From: Microplitis mediator
Lineage: Eukaryota > Arthropoda > Insecta > Hymenoptera > Braconidae
Length of the DNA stretch: 64,000 bases
Direction of reading: 5' to 3'
NCBI RefSeq assembly: GCF_029852145.1
Contig: NC_079970.1
Location: 25,734,331 to 25,798,330 of the forward strand
Made by a program: the position numbers and the translations under genes. Positions 1-12,199 of the stretch are shown in pieces (positions within the stretch are counted from its first letter, which is position 1; each line of letters starts with the position of its first letter). A model generated the notes under the pieces. It saw nothing but the letters and a program-made list of their open reading frames with translations, did no database searches and was not told where the DNA came from.

Positions 1-3000
1 GGACACGAAGCACTCGTAGAATTTTAATAAATGATATTGCACCGTTTCTAAAATATAATATATTTGTTTATAAGTATAGTCTCCAGAGAAATTTTTTTAA
101 ATTTATGACAGTGAGATTATCTTTCACCTCCAGACCATTGAGATAAGAGACACGCAGACTACCAGAAGGTCCAGAAGATTAAAAGCTGAGCGACAGAATG
201 CCCCATCGTGCAATACAAATCCGTAGGTTATCATCTTCAGACATATTTCGATGGTGAATACTGATGTGAAGAAGTAGTCAAAGTAATTTAAAATCTGTTG
301 GAGATTTTTTTTTCATAAGTACTTTGATAGTTTGTGATTGGATGGTAATTATTATATTAATTAGTGGTGTGATAATTTATACCGTATTGAGATCTGAAGT
401 TGCGTTAAGAGGATCTTCAGCCGCAAGCATTCCAGACGATATCAAAATGCACATAAGTATGAGGTTGCCGAACCAACTGTGATTGCAAACCCAGTGGCAA
501 AATATTCGGAATCTACTCTTTTGTGAAAACAAAAAAAATGATGAACCTTCGGGTATCGGTGGCTTCTCAGTATTCGTTTTGTATTCTGACATTCTGCGTG
601 GTCTAGCTGATACCTCGTCTCCTCCCATTCCTCCATCTCGTTTTAAAAAATGTCAATTAAAACAAACCATTGAAGCATTTAAATTTTTTAAATTAATTAT
701 ATTTTATAAATTACCATCCATTTCAGTATGATCGTCCTCTTCTTCCTCTTCACCATGTTCGAAATTCTCATCATCCGACTCAATATTTATCCGGACTTTT
801 CCACGACGGTCACTGTCGTCGCCGTCTTTAGATCTAGTGGATAATTTCTCATTAATCATCTTATTAAGTAAACAAACTAAATAATTCTTACCCTTCAGTA
901 TCTAATGCAGCTTCATAATCATCCATCGTTTCATTGGGATCTTGTTCTAAATCAGTTCCCGCACCTTCTTCCTCTTCTCCGCCAGTTAAGTCACCGCCGT
1001 CGTCTTCACAAATTAATTCATCGTGTGCCAAAGAACCACTTCGTGATTTATTTTTTTCCGCTTCTTGTTCAGCTTCTTTTTCAATTGCAGTGAGTGACTC
1101 TGCGTCCGCAAGATTATCCACGGCAATGGCCAAGAAGACGTTCAGTAGAATGTCTATTTTTTAAATTAATTATTAAGAAGAATACAATTTAAATAAATTT
1201 AAATATCACTGATGAGTAATTATTGTATTTTTTTAAAAGGATACAATTTCCGCAAATAAATAGAATAATAAAATAAACACAGGCAAGAATTCCATGGCTT
1301 GCGACCCCGCCATATGCACGTATACCCACGTACATAACGGCATTCCAATCTTCACCCGTTAATATTTGAAAAACTGTGAGTAAACTTTGCCAAAAGGTAT
1401 CAAAATTACTACGAGGTTTATCCTGTAGATCATCATAGTTAAATTTTCCTCCAAAAACCTAAAAATTTTAAATATTTAACCAATAAATATAGGGGAGAGC
1501 AAAATGGGGTACCAATTTCCAGAAATTTTTTAGGAGGTACCACATTTTGCCCGCAAAAAATGAAAATTTTCCCGTCCCCGAAAACTTGGTATTTTTTTTT
1601 GTACCCCACCCCCTCCCTCATATTCATATATACTCTTGATTAATCGGTTAATAATTAAATAAACTTAATTACTACAGTACCTGCATGCCTAGAAGAGCAA
1701 ATATAACGATGAAAAGGAAGAGCAGAAGCAACAGGGAAGCAATTGACTGGATTGAATTTAACAAGGAAGCCACGAGATTTGATAAAGATCTCCAGTACCT
1801 AAATAATAAATGTTAAATATTAATTATATAATTAAAAAATAATTATTCATCAATACCCACTTGGTTACTTTGAATACTCTTAGAAGCCGCACACAACGAA
1901 GCACCGAAACTCCCAAGGGTGGCATAACTTCCGTGCGTGTAAGAACCATTTCACTTATGGAACCCACAACGACAAAGCAATCAAAACGATTGAAAAGCGA
2001 GACAAAGTAACCCTGTAATTATGTCATTTATGTTTATTTGATAAAATTAATTTAATTATTTATTTTATTATTATTTATATTATAAAGAGGTTACTTGAAA
2101 TCCCAAGCTGTACATTTTCAGCATCATTTCCATGCTGAAGAGCCCAATAAAAAACATATTTGTGTACTCTTGAAATTGATCAAGCCAGTCTGGTTGATTG
2201 TAATGCTCGGTAGCCAATACACCGGTGTTTAAAAATACCAATACGATGATTAACCAGTAAAAGACTTGAGATTTAACGGCTTTGCGGCAGGCTCTTCTCA
2301 TGCGCCTGTTCACTCTTTAAATATATCACGTTAACTTATGAAATATAACACGATATATTAAATACTTATCATATTATAATCAAATTATACCTATCAAAGT
2401 CTCGTCGTTTTCGTTTCCATACTGATTCCTGCTGAACGGCTCCTTCCTCGTCACCCTCGAGTCTGTCGGTACTCTCCATTTCGTTTTGCTGTTTTTCTGT
2501 ATAAATTATTTAATCAATAGTTATTTTTATTGGCCTTATATTGTATATAAATAAAGTGCAAAATTATAATTGAGTTTATTGTACGTTTGCCATCCTGCGA
2601 TGGTGGCATTTCATCAGCTTCTGGTTCAATATCTTCTGCTTGAGTTATCCAATCCAAATATCCCCGAAGGTCATCCTCAATTTGCTGTTTCTCTCGTAGC
2701 TTTTGAAAATCTCCACGTGATTTAGCTTTCTCTCTTTCTTTAGAAAACTCTCTGACCGTAGGAAAATTAAATAAAAAGACAAATAAATCAACAGAATAAT
2801 TAGGGGAGTAAGTTGTAGTGTTACTAATAAACTAGAAAAGATATAAATATACTAACCCAGATAACACTCCGAGAATTAGGTTCATTACAAAAAAAGCTCC
2901 AAGAATAACCATGGAAACAAAATACAACCATTGCCACGTGCTCCCCATAGCATCTTCTATCTACGAAGTAAATATTTTATCAACTATCATATTGAATTTC

Positions 3001-4664
3001 ATTTAAATTTCTTTATATTTTAATTTTTTTTTCTCAATATGTATGAGCTGCAAAAAATTAGCGGAGTAAATCCGGAGTGGATGACTGTTTATTTATTTAA
3101 TCCCTTCGGAGTGAAATTAACTTCTAAAAAAAGTTTAGTTCAATATTCAAACTCTGAATACGAATGAATGCGGATTTAAATAAAATCCAGATCACTCCGA
3201 AATTACTCAGCTGAAAAAAAACTCCCTATTTACTCCGTATGCGGAGTGATTTTTTTTAAAACTTCGTAACTCCGAGTGATGGAGTAAATTCGTAATGAAT
3301 TAAAATCCATAATCACTCCTAATTTTTTACAGTATATATTTACATCGTATAAAACATCGGTCCATCCTTCAAGAGTGATACACTGGAAGACAGTCAACAT
3401 TGCCAGACCAAAATTGTCAAAGTTTGTGATGCCATGGTTCGGGCCTTCCCAATATTGACGACTACAGAAATATTCTTCGCCTATAGAACTACATTGAAAG
3501 CCATTTTCTCCACACGGATGCGGATCTTCCATCATTTCATCTAGAGTATGACAACAATATACAGATAATTTTTTATCATATTTTTTCCTTCGTCGCCGAA
3601 CAATTGTGATGAGATAAACATCGGCAGTCTATAACTTTGTGTGACATAAGATAGCATTACCTGTTATATTACTTCTACATGTTTTGTGCATTTTCCCCGA
3701 GAAAAGCTCGAGTCCGATAATAGCGTAGATGATGATAACAAAAAGTACCAGCAGTGCGATGTGTAGCAACGGCACCATAGCCCTCAGAATAGAATTGAGA
3801 ACTACTTGAAGACTTGGGACTCCGGAAACCAGCCGAAGCGGTCGCAAGACTCTAAAAGCCCTCAAGGCCTTTACGTCAAAACCCTCTTTCATGAGGGATT
3901 GCAACACCGTGCTGATCATTCTAATAATAACCATAATAATAATGATAATTAGAAAAATATAATAAAGATAAAACTCTAAAGTGTATTACTAAAATATTTG
4001 ACTTACCCAATTACAACAATTGTAAAATCTAACATGTTCCATCCATTACGGAGGTAAGCGCCCTGATGTGCGACGAAACCGTAAGCGATTATTTTCATAA
4101 TGCATTCAGCGGTGAAAATAACAAGAAATACATATTCTATTTTTTCTAAATATATATTCGTTATGTTTGAATCACCGCATGGATAAGGCGTGTAAACAGC
4201 CAATGCCACGCAATTGGCAAAAATTGTCAACAGGATAAGCCATTCAAAAGGTCTACAAAATTAGTTAAGGTTCGAATTTTAAAAAATAGTTTTTTTTTTA
4301 CCTGCATCAGTACTCGATTTAAAAAAGGATACTTCCATTCGATGATTGTGATACACAACTTCCGGACAGGGTTTTTTAGAGACAAACACAGCAGCGCTCG
4401 TACAGGTCGATCTGGTGGCGGTTTTCCACCTCGTCGGGGAGGTCTTTTAGGTGGAGCTGGAGTCGTGGAGGCACCACCAGGTCCCCCAGCTCCTGCAGGG
4501 GTACCTCCAGCTGGTGCTACCGCCTTTGCCGAGCCCATTGTGTCTTGTGCCGCGGTGACACTCGGCGTACCACTCGGTTGTGTCGTCGGGTAGCCGAGCG
4601 AGGTGGCACGGGCCCCGCTGTCAACGCCGGGACCCGAGGATGCGACGCCATCGCCTGTGCTCAT
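1..4664 (-). CDS. Ca-alpha1D: L-type voltage-gated calcium channel alpha-1 subunit (Ca-alpha1D type), 5' part
   Basis: Pore-forming subunit of a voltage-gated Ca2+ channel in the plasma membrane. Sixteen coding exons read on the minus strand, all joining in frame at GT-AG sites: 4664-4333, 4252-4007, 3920-3661, 3540-3344, 2960-2857, 2751-2585, 2496-2391, 2314-2095, 2012-1861, 1798-1681, 1458-1245, 1153-892, 833-715, about 628-383, 294-128 and 47 to beyond position 1. Domain I has its S4 arginines (AFRVLRPLRLVSG) and pore CITLEGWTD. The I-II loop carries the beta-subunit binding motif QQIEDDLRGYLDWI. Domain II follows with pore QILTGEDWNAV, then an acidic II-III loop, then domain III S1-S3 and the start of S4 (KILRVLRV). 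Both pore glutamates seen are the Ca2+-selective type. The N-terminus, domain I and SGKMHKTC resemble L-type rather than cacophony channels. The ATG at 4664 has an in-frame TGA at 4679-4677. The start of the domain III exon at 628 is uncertain. The gene runs off the left edge. Confidence 0.95.
1492..1622. repeat. Short inverted-repeat element in a Ca-alpha1D intron
   Basis: The intron between the domain II S5 and pore exons holds a small imperfect palindrome. The left side reads GGGGTACCAATTTCC and the right side returns as CTTGGTA then TGTACCCC, with a GC-richer core (GGAGGTACCACATTTTGCCC). It looks like a miniature inverted-repeat element. No second copy was found in the window. Confidence 0.5.
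3046..3334. mobile_element. MITE family A, copy 1 (intron of Ca-alpha1D)
   Basis: A 289-bp element whose ends read TACTGTAAAAAATTAGGAGT on the minus strand and GCAAAAAATTAGCGGAGT on the plus strand. It carries many internal 'ggagt/actcc' motifs and no ORF. It matches copies at 39235-40260 and 45705-46043. It fills most of the intron between 3343 and 2961; one end lies about 10 nt inside the intron from the splice donor after the domain I pore exon. Without it the intron would be about 94 nt, which is usual for this gene. This suggests insertion into an existing intron. Confidence 0.75.
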
Positions 4665-4888
4665 CGGTTGCTCGTGTCAAGATCACCAACGACCGCCGCC
4701 ACCGCCACCGTCCGCCAACCGTCACTACGGTCGTTGTTACGTTCTTTATTCGTATCGTCGTCGTCGTAAAAACGTCTTTTCCTTCTCCCACGTTTTTTGT
4801 TCAACGTATCAACACAACTCGGCTTGACTGACTGCTGTTGCGACCGACGCGGGATCACAGTCACGTTCCTCTGACCGCTCCTTGGCAT
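4661..4888 (-). other. Upstream ORF overlapping the Ca-alpha1D start (ATGA)
   Basis: A 75-codon reading frame upstream of the channel gene begins at 4888 and ends at a TGA (4663-4661) that overlaps the channel ATG (4664-4662) as ATGA. Its product is basic and low in hydrophobic residues (KKRGRRKRRFYDDDD in the middle). It may be a regulatory uORF if this stretch is 5' UTR, or it may be chance in a locally GC-richer region. No family is recognised. Confidence 0.35.
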
Positions 4889-5554
4889 GCTACGGCGAGA
4901 TTTTCACCACTAGCTTCTTTCCAGGGCTACAATATCAACGCTTACTATTATTAATCATCAATAGTCATTTAAATTTTTAAAATTAGTTTACTATTTTCAC
5001 ATGAGTTTTTTTTAAACGACGAAATTTTGAAAACATGTTTACTACTCTACGCACTAGTTAGGATTGGAAATATACCCAAGTGAAGCAAAGTAAAGTAGTA
5101 TAGCCGTTCAAAAGAGAGACACGGGCAAGCTTTACTTAACGAATCACGTTTGCTATATTTAGTGACTTGGAAATACTAGTGTAGCGAAGCCTCACACGAC
5201 GCCTCTGGCCCGGGATTGAATTTTTCGTTTTTCATCATTGTAATTTTACGCTCTTTTTACTTGTACCTACAACCCACAATAATAAGTTAACAAGATACTG
5301 ATCGGATGCGTTAATCGCACACATAATACACCAGACTTTTCTTCAACCTGTTGCACTCCGTTCGAGTGACCTTGTACGAATTTTTCCTTTTCGTTCTACA
5401 GATATAGATATACATTTTTTAAAAACTTTACTATATAAAGCTCGTGCTTCCTTTCTTATAAAGACCATGAAAATTTAGAGCGTGAGGTAATAGAGTGATC
5501 GACAGGTTGGATCTTGGAATGGCTCCAATGCTGGTGGAATAGTTTTGAGTATAA
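4889..5554. other. 5' flank of the calcium channel gene
   Basis: No gene is seen. The stretch starts GC-richer next to the channel start and becomes AT-rich. It probably holds 5' UTR or promoter sequence of the minus-strand channel gene, but no TATA box, initiator or splice site could be assigned with confidence. Confidence 0.4.
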
Positions 5555-5737
5555 GTACACAGAAAAAAGGATTTCTTTGTGCAAGAAATATTTTACACTA
5601 TGAAATGAAAACTAAAATTTTTATCGCCCCCAGAAAATTTTTATTTACAATTCCTGCGGCGGGTAAAAATTTCTCGGGGCGGGTAAAAATTTTTGGTGTA
5701 AAGAATTTTTTTTTTTTTCTGTATATAAAAGAGTATT
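5555..5737. mobile_element. Short repeat family D, copy 1
   Basis: Begins ACAGAAAAAAGGATTTCTT and ends TTTTTTTCTGTATA, so its ends are inverted. The interior is built from 'gcaagaaat' and 'aaaatttttat' units, with a local doubled GGCGGGTAAAAATTT. Similar elements lie at 23695-23832 and 26572-27008. It has no coding capacity and is a likely non-autonomous DNA element. Confidence 0.6.
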
Positions 5738-6590
5738 GATAAACCTGATGTTGTTTTACAGGAACTATGTTTACTGCATAGTGTTTTGATTGACACAACG
5801 AGCATACTAAATACCAATACTAATAAACTATTATATAGTTATTTAGTTATATAGTTATAGTTATTCAGTGAAAAGTTCAATTATATCCGGTTGGTCGATC
5901 GCGCCCACAGGTGAATACACCCAGCAACGTATAAATTCTCGTACACCCTTCTATCATCATCTCCATGTACACTCTCTTTGCTCTCTTGTCTATGATGTGC
6001 AATTTTTTTATCATCCCTTATACCTACAGTGTTTATTTAAAGAACTCAATAGGGGTTGAACGATTTAACCTCGTTTGAGAGTAGTCTCTTTTATCTATAT
6101 AATATATGTATCTACTAAAGTATGTCACATTCGCTGTTTATTTATTTTTTTAATTCATAAAACAACTTTTCATAAAAAAATTATTACCTTTTTTTTCTAG
6201 CGGCTGAAATAAATAATCATAGATACCGTAATTTGTGAGCTTTTAATTTGTTCTTATCTCACACGGGTGTTAATACATAAACCAAGTCGAACGAGAGATG
6301 AAGAGCTCAACTAAAAATTATATAGCTATAGCTTGGATTTATTTTTACGCGTCTCTACTTGCTCGGGTCGAGTTGAAACGAGGGAGAGAGTAGTGACCTA
6401 CTGCCATACGATATTTGAGAAATTACGGTAACAGCAAAGATTTTATCTGTGACATTAAAAATTTTTTTTTTTTTTTAATCACGATCATGTTTGAGGGGTA
6501 AATTAAACTGTCGATTAAAAACAACCGCTGGAAATAAATTTGAAATTTAAATTAAATGTTAATGCAAATGAGTATTTTTTACAATTGCAG

Positions 6591-6652
6591 CAAAGACTCA
6601 CCACATTCTCTGGTTCCGAACGTGAGGATGAACAAGGATCCTCAAGTATCAG
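6591..6652 (+). other. Candidate orphan exon (plus strand) with strong splice signals
   Basis: A 62-bp GC-richer islet in AT-rich DNA. On the plus strand it is preceded by TTTTTTACAATTGCAG and followed by GTAAACTG, good acceptor and donor matches. The plus frame reads SKDSPHSLVPNVRMNKDPQ. The minus strand also offers an exon: acceptor TATTATCAG, donor GTGAGT, frame EDPCSSSRSEPENV. It could be a 5' exon of a neighbouring gene, or part of a non-coding RNA. Strand and identity are unresolved. Confidence 0.35.
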
Positions 6653-7095
6653 GTAAACTGATAATAGAATCCACGCGTCATATTTACACTTGTGTCCTAG
6701 TTGAGTGTTGCATCCACCACTCACACATACACGCGCTGATTATTCTTGTGTCGTCTTGACTCGACGAGGGTCGCGTGTCCCACGTACTACAATACGACTA
6801 GAATACGAGAGGGTGATATATACACATACACTTGCTCTATCTTTTTATGTATATTATTATTATTATAAATGTATGTACAAATGTATGACTTGTCTTTTCT
6901 CTTCTGTCGTAATACTTTTTTATGTTGTTGTGTTTTTCTTTATTATTATTATTGTTGTTAGTTTTCCTTCATCTTCCAGCCGCGAATGAGATGAGAGAGA
7001 ATTATAATACAAGTATCGTCAATAGAATGTTACACGTGGACTGATTATTGAGGGGCGGGGCTGACATAGAAATATATAAAAATATATTAAATATG

Positions 7096-7139
7096 ATGTA
7101 CATTCAATATAAAAAAACATATATTGAATGTACTACATA
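7096..7139. repeat. AU-rich hairpin
   Basis: ATGATGTACATTCAATATA and its near-perfect reverse complement TATATTGAATGTACTACAT are separated by about 8 bases. This gives a stem of roughly 19 bp. It is short for a pre-miRNA and may be a tiny transposon remnant. Confidence 0.4.
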
Positions 7140-9763
7140 TGGGTTTTAAAAGTGAATAGGGTTTAATAGTAATAGTGCTCAGGACAAGTAAATTTTTTTT
7201 TTTTTATTAAAACAATCGACTTGTCCTGGTGAAGATCCATAGACACGTAGGTACGAGCTAAGCGTTGATTCACTTGTTCAATTAAAAATAGAACATCCGG
7301 ATTCAGTCGATCGCCTCGGCTGACTACACAAGTGCGTGGAATAGCCTCGGAAATATTTTTTTTTTCGGCTTATAAATCAAATAACACGATAATTATTTAA
7401 AAAGTTATTAAATTAAAATTAATTGGGTAAAATGAACTACGTAATATTTAATTTTGTTATTCGTATGACACTAAAATATTTATATTTAAATATTGGAGTT
7501 TTGCATGAGTCAAGAGATAAAAAAAAATATGATGAAGGTATAATAATATATATAAATGAATTTGTGGCATGCGGGTTCGTTGGCACGCAGATCCTGATTT
7601 TTTTTTATTATTATTATTTATTTTATTATAATGGACTAGACTACACTTAACCAATTGCTGGTAATTTACTTTTTTTATCTATCATCGTGTTAAATTCACC
7701 CTCATCACTTATAAAAATGACCACTAAAAAATAATCCACGTATGATAAAAAAATACAAAACACCCACCGGTTAACACAACGTAGCTTTAATAATAATCGT
7801 AAGCTCAACGTTTTTATTATTTTCTCTTGAATTTATTTATGTTTGAATGGCGATGGAAAATATCAATTGATTTTATAACTTAGTAAAATTAACAAATAAA
7901 CGTAAAAATTACATTTTTTAACATTTTACATTTTTACATCTTGTACTTGGGAGGTTTATTTAAACTTAACTTATTTAGATTTTTAAATTATAAATTTAAC
8001 GCGGTAATTTTGATTTATTTAATTATTTTTATTGCTGTTATTATATGTATTTTTATTATTACGTGCCACCCTCACTGCTGTCTTTACCCTCGCGGACCAC
8101 GGTCTTACACACGGGTCACTTTTTAACATCTGAACGAACCAACTACAGGACGATATAAGCGACGCCTGGCGTCGCGACGCCTGTCTGAACCAAGTCATCC
8201 ATTTTCACTTAATTCACGGACTCTGCGCTGAAGAAAAAAAAAAAAAATACTCCGATTCCTCGATCGTCTTGTAAAAAGCTCTACACATTTTTTCTAGCAA
8301 CACTGCGCCTTTATTCAAATTAAATTTCGTGGCTTTAATGATATTTAAAATATAAACTATTGCTGAAAGCTGTAAATAAAAAGTATATCTGTGGGAGTAA
8401 CCGGGACAGTGCGCATGCGAAATTTAAATTTAATATTTTTTACCCCTGAGCTTTTGTGCTTTTGATAGTTTGTTAACTACCGGTAAGAAGTGATAAATTG
8501 CCGACTATGATCTAGTATCAGCAATTAATAAAATAAATTTTTTTAGATAATTTGTTGCTGGTCAATAGGAGCGACAAAGATTGAAGTAAAGTATTTTTGG
8601 TTGCTGTTTAAATTGACTCAAATTTAAATCGTAAGATAGAACTTGTAAGTTCGGGTTAAATCTTTGGAAGAAATAAATTTTTTTCAGTACTTACTTTTTG
8701 TATTGTCAAGAAAATTGAAGGAGAGACTCGAGGTGATTAGTCATCGGCATTAACTTTCTGCACAAGGGTCAGATTAAAAGGGAAAAGTCTTTTGTTATGA
8801 TCATGGGAAAATTAATTTAAATATATTTAAATTTTTTTTCAGCGACTCCTCATCAAAATTACGTCTTTATTTTATTAAGATGTCAATTGTCTCTTTAAAT
8901 CTCCGAGAATTAAAGGCCGTATTCAACATTACGGACAAACAAAAGTTTTGAATGGAAAAATAATAGTTTTTCACATGAAATGACATTTTTTCAAAAGGGC
9001 GTAAGATTAAACGATTAAACTGTTAGTAAAATTTTTCACAGATAAATTTTCTCACAGTAGGCATGCAATGGGATTTAAACATCATGTTTCATTTGAATCG
9101 ACCAATATTTTTTCACAATGGATTCTATCCCTTCGTAGATAAAATCACATTTTCTCGGTAAAATTTATAGAAAATTTCATTTAATGAAGACTTTTACTTT
9201 TATAAATTTGTTTTTTGATTATCAAAAACTCCAGGACACATAATTATCAAAACTTTCCTTTACCTTTTCAAATTTTTTTAAACCGGCTCATATTTTCCAG
9301 CATTAATTAATTTTTTCCTGAGTCATAATTTTAAATATTTATACAAATAATTAAATTTTTAAATTATTTTTAAATGAGGGGGACATTTTCTACAATTTGA
9401 ATTAATAATTTGGCTGTCGATAATCAGACGACATTCGGATGAATAAAAAATAATTATTTATACGACAATTTATATTTATTTAAATTATCGTATACAAATT
9501 ATTAGAATAGTCTACTCATACGACTAGTTTAAAAACAATAAAAAAAATAAAAAAATGAATTAATATTTTTTAATTAATTTAAAATCGTACGAATAAAAAA
9601 AAAAATATTGACACGATTGTCGGATTAATAAAAAATAATTAATTATCCGATAATCGTATTAATAGACATTTCCTTATAATTTATCTAAACTGACCCATTT
9701 TTCCCTATTTCTCAATTTGAAAAAATTTCCAACACCATATCACTCGAAAATATTAAATATTAT

Positions 9764-9858
9764 GAATGTAATTGTAGCAGACATCATACAAATTTAAAAT
9801 TATAAATAAATAGAGTAAATAATTTAAAATTCATCTGATGTTTGCTACATCCACACTT
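9764..9858. mobile_element. MITE family B, deleted copy
   Basis: The left end reads GTAGCAGACATCATACAAAT and runs on through the AAATTATAAATAAATAGAGT block; the right end is the inverse, CATCTGATGTTTGCTACATC. The middle present in full copies (for example 41328-41537) is missing. Non-coding. Confidence 0.65.
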
Positions 9859-10619
9859 ATTAAATATTCAAATAAACCCGCCAACGATTTTGATCAATCT
9901 TCAACTGACAACAAATTTTAATCAACCAGAATCCATCAGATATTTCCCGCTCGTATTTCTCATGGATCCTCAACTCTCATTGGCCCACTACTGTCACAAC
10001 GTAGAATAATAAAATATGATTGGCTCTTAGCAGCCACTGCAATTGAAAATTCATCAAACTGAAAAAATAACCGTTGGCGCCGGTATAGTCGGTTATTCCC
10101 GCGCATGTCCACCGTTTGCAAAGCCATGCCTCTGTTAAAAATTATTAAATAAATACAATTAAAAATAAATATCTCAAATTTATAAATACATTTATCTAAT
10201 AATAACCTACTGCGTAATATTTATCGCGAGTGTAAATAATAAAAATGTTATTATAAAATAAAAATACACAAGGAAAAAATGTTTGACCTTTTACTCTTTG
10301 TTAAGTGCAATAAGGATCATAAATAAATTTACCATTGATTACTTATCCCAGGATTTATTTATCAAGACAATTAAATGGAGATTACCAGCTTTAAAAAATT
10401 TATTATTTACGTAAGTAATTATCAAACAAATATTAAATAATCATGTCTGCAATTAAAATACAAAATTATCATGACGTCTCTCGTGATGGACAAAAAAAAT
10501 TTTACCCAACACAAATAATCGCATATCTCGTAATTAACAACAAACAAAATATTACTACATAATTACTGAACCGTAGTAAGTATCATTACATTACTCAATA
10601 CATTGTATACATTTTATCA

Positions 10620-10691
10620 TAAATTTATCAGTCTGGCTGGTGCTGCCACCAAGTGATCGTGTCCTCTGACCAGCAAACTGCTGCTCGCCTT
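10620..10691 (-). other. Candidate orphan exon (minus strand) after a strong polypyrimidine tract
   Basis: On the minus strand a long T-rich tract ending CTACACAG precedes a GC-rich segment that reads openly as GEQQFAGQRTRSLGGSTSQT then DKFMIK. The donor side is weak (possibly GTATAC near 10610). The composition looks coding compared with its surroundings. On the plus strand the same islet could be an exon ending GTGTAG, which is weaker. It might be an alternative 5' exon of the minus-strand calcium channel, but nothing proves it. Confidence 0.3.
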
Positions 10692-11763
10692 CTGTGTAGA
10701 AAAAAAAAACAAAAATAAATAATAAAGAAGAATAAAAAATATATGTGACGTAGAATGACCTACAGTAATATTGAAGTCTGTAAATTATCAACTGAAACTT
10801 GACCTGTAAATATAAAGACAATCAAAGTAAGCTTTTAAAAATCAAAAATACATTCAAATAATGATAAAAAAAATGACATTAAATATAACGGTAAAAATTT
10901 AACAATTATTAATTTATAACTTTTATGTCTTTTGTCTTCTGCTTATTGGCTGGTCGTCGATAGCCCAATCAATTAATTGATCATATAATGTTTTTATTTC
11001 TTCCTAATGACCAGAGCTATTATCGACATCATTGAAAGCATTCGTCAACAACAAAGTATTTTTGTGTAAAAAAAAACCAATCTTTAATTTTTAATACACA
11101 AACTGGTGATTTGAGGACTGACGTATCGCAGCTACGTCAATAAATTTTTTATTATTCCTAAAAAAATAAAAAATAAAAATGATGGAGAGGAAGAATTAAA
11201 ATTAGTCATTAAATAAACATGATTGATCAACAAATGGATTCACGTATGAGCTATACTAGCTTAAAAGGATATACTGATATCGCAACATCAGCTTTAAGAG
11301 AAGGCTGATGTATATAATATATATAAAAACATTGACGCCACGATGGAGATATGGCAACACCGCGTTTCTCTCGCGTGAGGTCACCAATACCACCAACCAG
11401 TGTTCTGTCCTGGTTGCTCTTGTGGACTATTTCTAGCCAGCCAAGTCTTTCTCTTTCGCTCTCTTCAAAGTGCTAGGATATTATCCTAGCGCCAATTAGT
11501 CTCCGAAAGAGTGGATGGAATAGAAGGTTCAGTTTTATAGCATCAAAAGTACATGGAGTACAGACCAAGCCCCTTATTTTGCTGATCTGATGCTTTCTTT
11601 CTCTTCATGTACACAATCAACTACTCTCTCAACTCTCAACTCATGGATAATATAATCCGGCTGCAAACTCACGTAGCGATACCCGTATTTTGATATACAA
11701 TAACCTTTTTTAAATGAAATATTATTTAGCAATCTATGCTAAAGATTATATTTTTTTTTGCAG

Positions 11764-11817
11764 TATACACATCCGCGTTGGTTGCTAACTCTCGCAAATG
11801 CAAGAAACTAAATCAAG
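11764..11817 (+). other. Candidate orphan exon (plus strand)
   Basis: A 54-bp segment preceded by TATTTTTTTTTGCAG and followed by GTAATACA, both good splice consensus. One frame is open (YTSALVANSRKCKKLNQ). It could be a 5' non-coding exon of the BTG gene downstream, or belong to a non-coding transcript. Confidence 0.3.
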
Positions 11818-12199
11818 GTAATACAATCGTAAAGATCGAGGGGCCACGAAGCGTGGGAATCACTTGTCCCGTTGACTCGATCGTTCCCCCTTTACTTTTT
11901 ACTTTATATATATATTATATATATATATACATATATATGTACTGCTAAATTGAACTTTTCTATGTGATATAACAAAACATGTCTCATATAAGTTTATCAT
12001 CAGAAAAAACTAAACCATGTCTTGGTGTCTCTCTTTAGGTTTATTGAAATAAAAGTTTAACTAGCTTTTGCTGATGGAATAAAGCGGTCACGGTGGCCAG
12101 GAAAGGGCGTAACATGTATGTAGATGTATATAGTCACATATGTGTGTATGTGTACATATTTGTACGCATATGAATAAAAAAACCGTAATAGAAACCGAA

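Larger units (their letters stand above)
5738..9763. other. AT-rich intergenic stretch
   Basis: No protein gene can be supported. It contains one exon-like islet (6591-6652), a small AU-rich hairpin (7096-7139), a 10-bp inverted pair CAGGACAAGT/ACTTGTCCTG at about 7180-7226, and long runs of A or T. The short ORFs here are low-complexity and unlike any protein family. Confidence 0.5.
9859..12199. other. Intergenic, with two exon-like islets
   Basis: Mostly AT-rich, with islets at about 10620-10693 and 11764-11817 listed separately. A block around 11330-11640 has more balanced composition (for example CGCGTTTCTCTCGCGTGAGG) and could be regulatory. A (TA)n tract lies near 11903-11940. No gene can be called. 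Confidence 0.4.

Noticed and set aside
1..4664. Cacophony (N/P/Q-type) identity for the calcium channel
   Set aside because: The N-terminal segment, SGKMHKTC after domain I S5 and the domain I-III wording fit the L-type group better.
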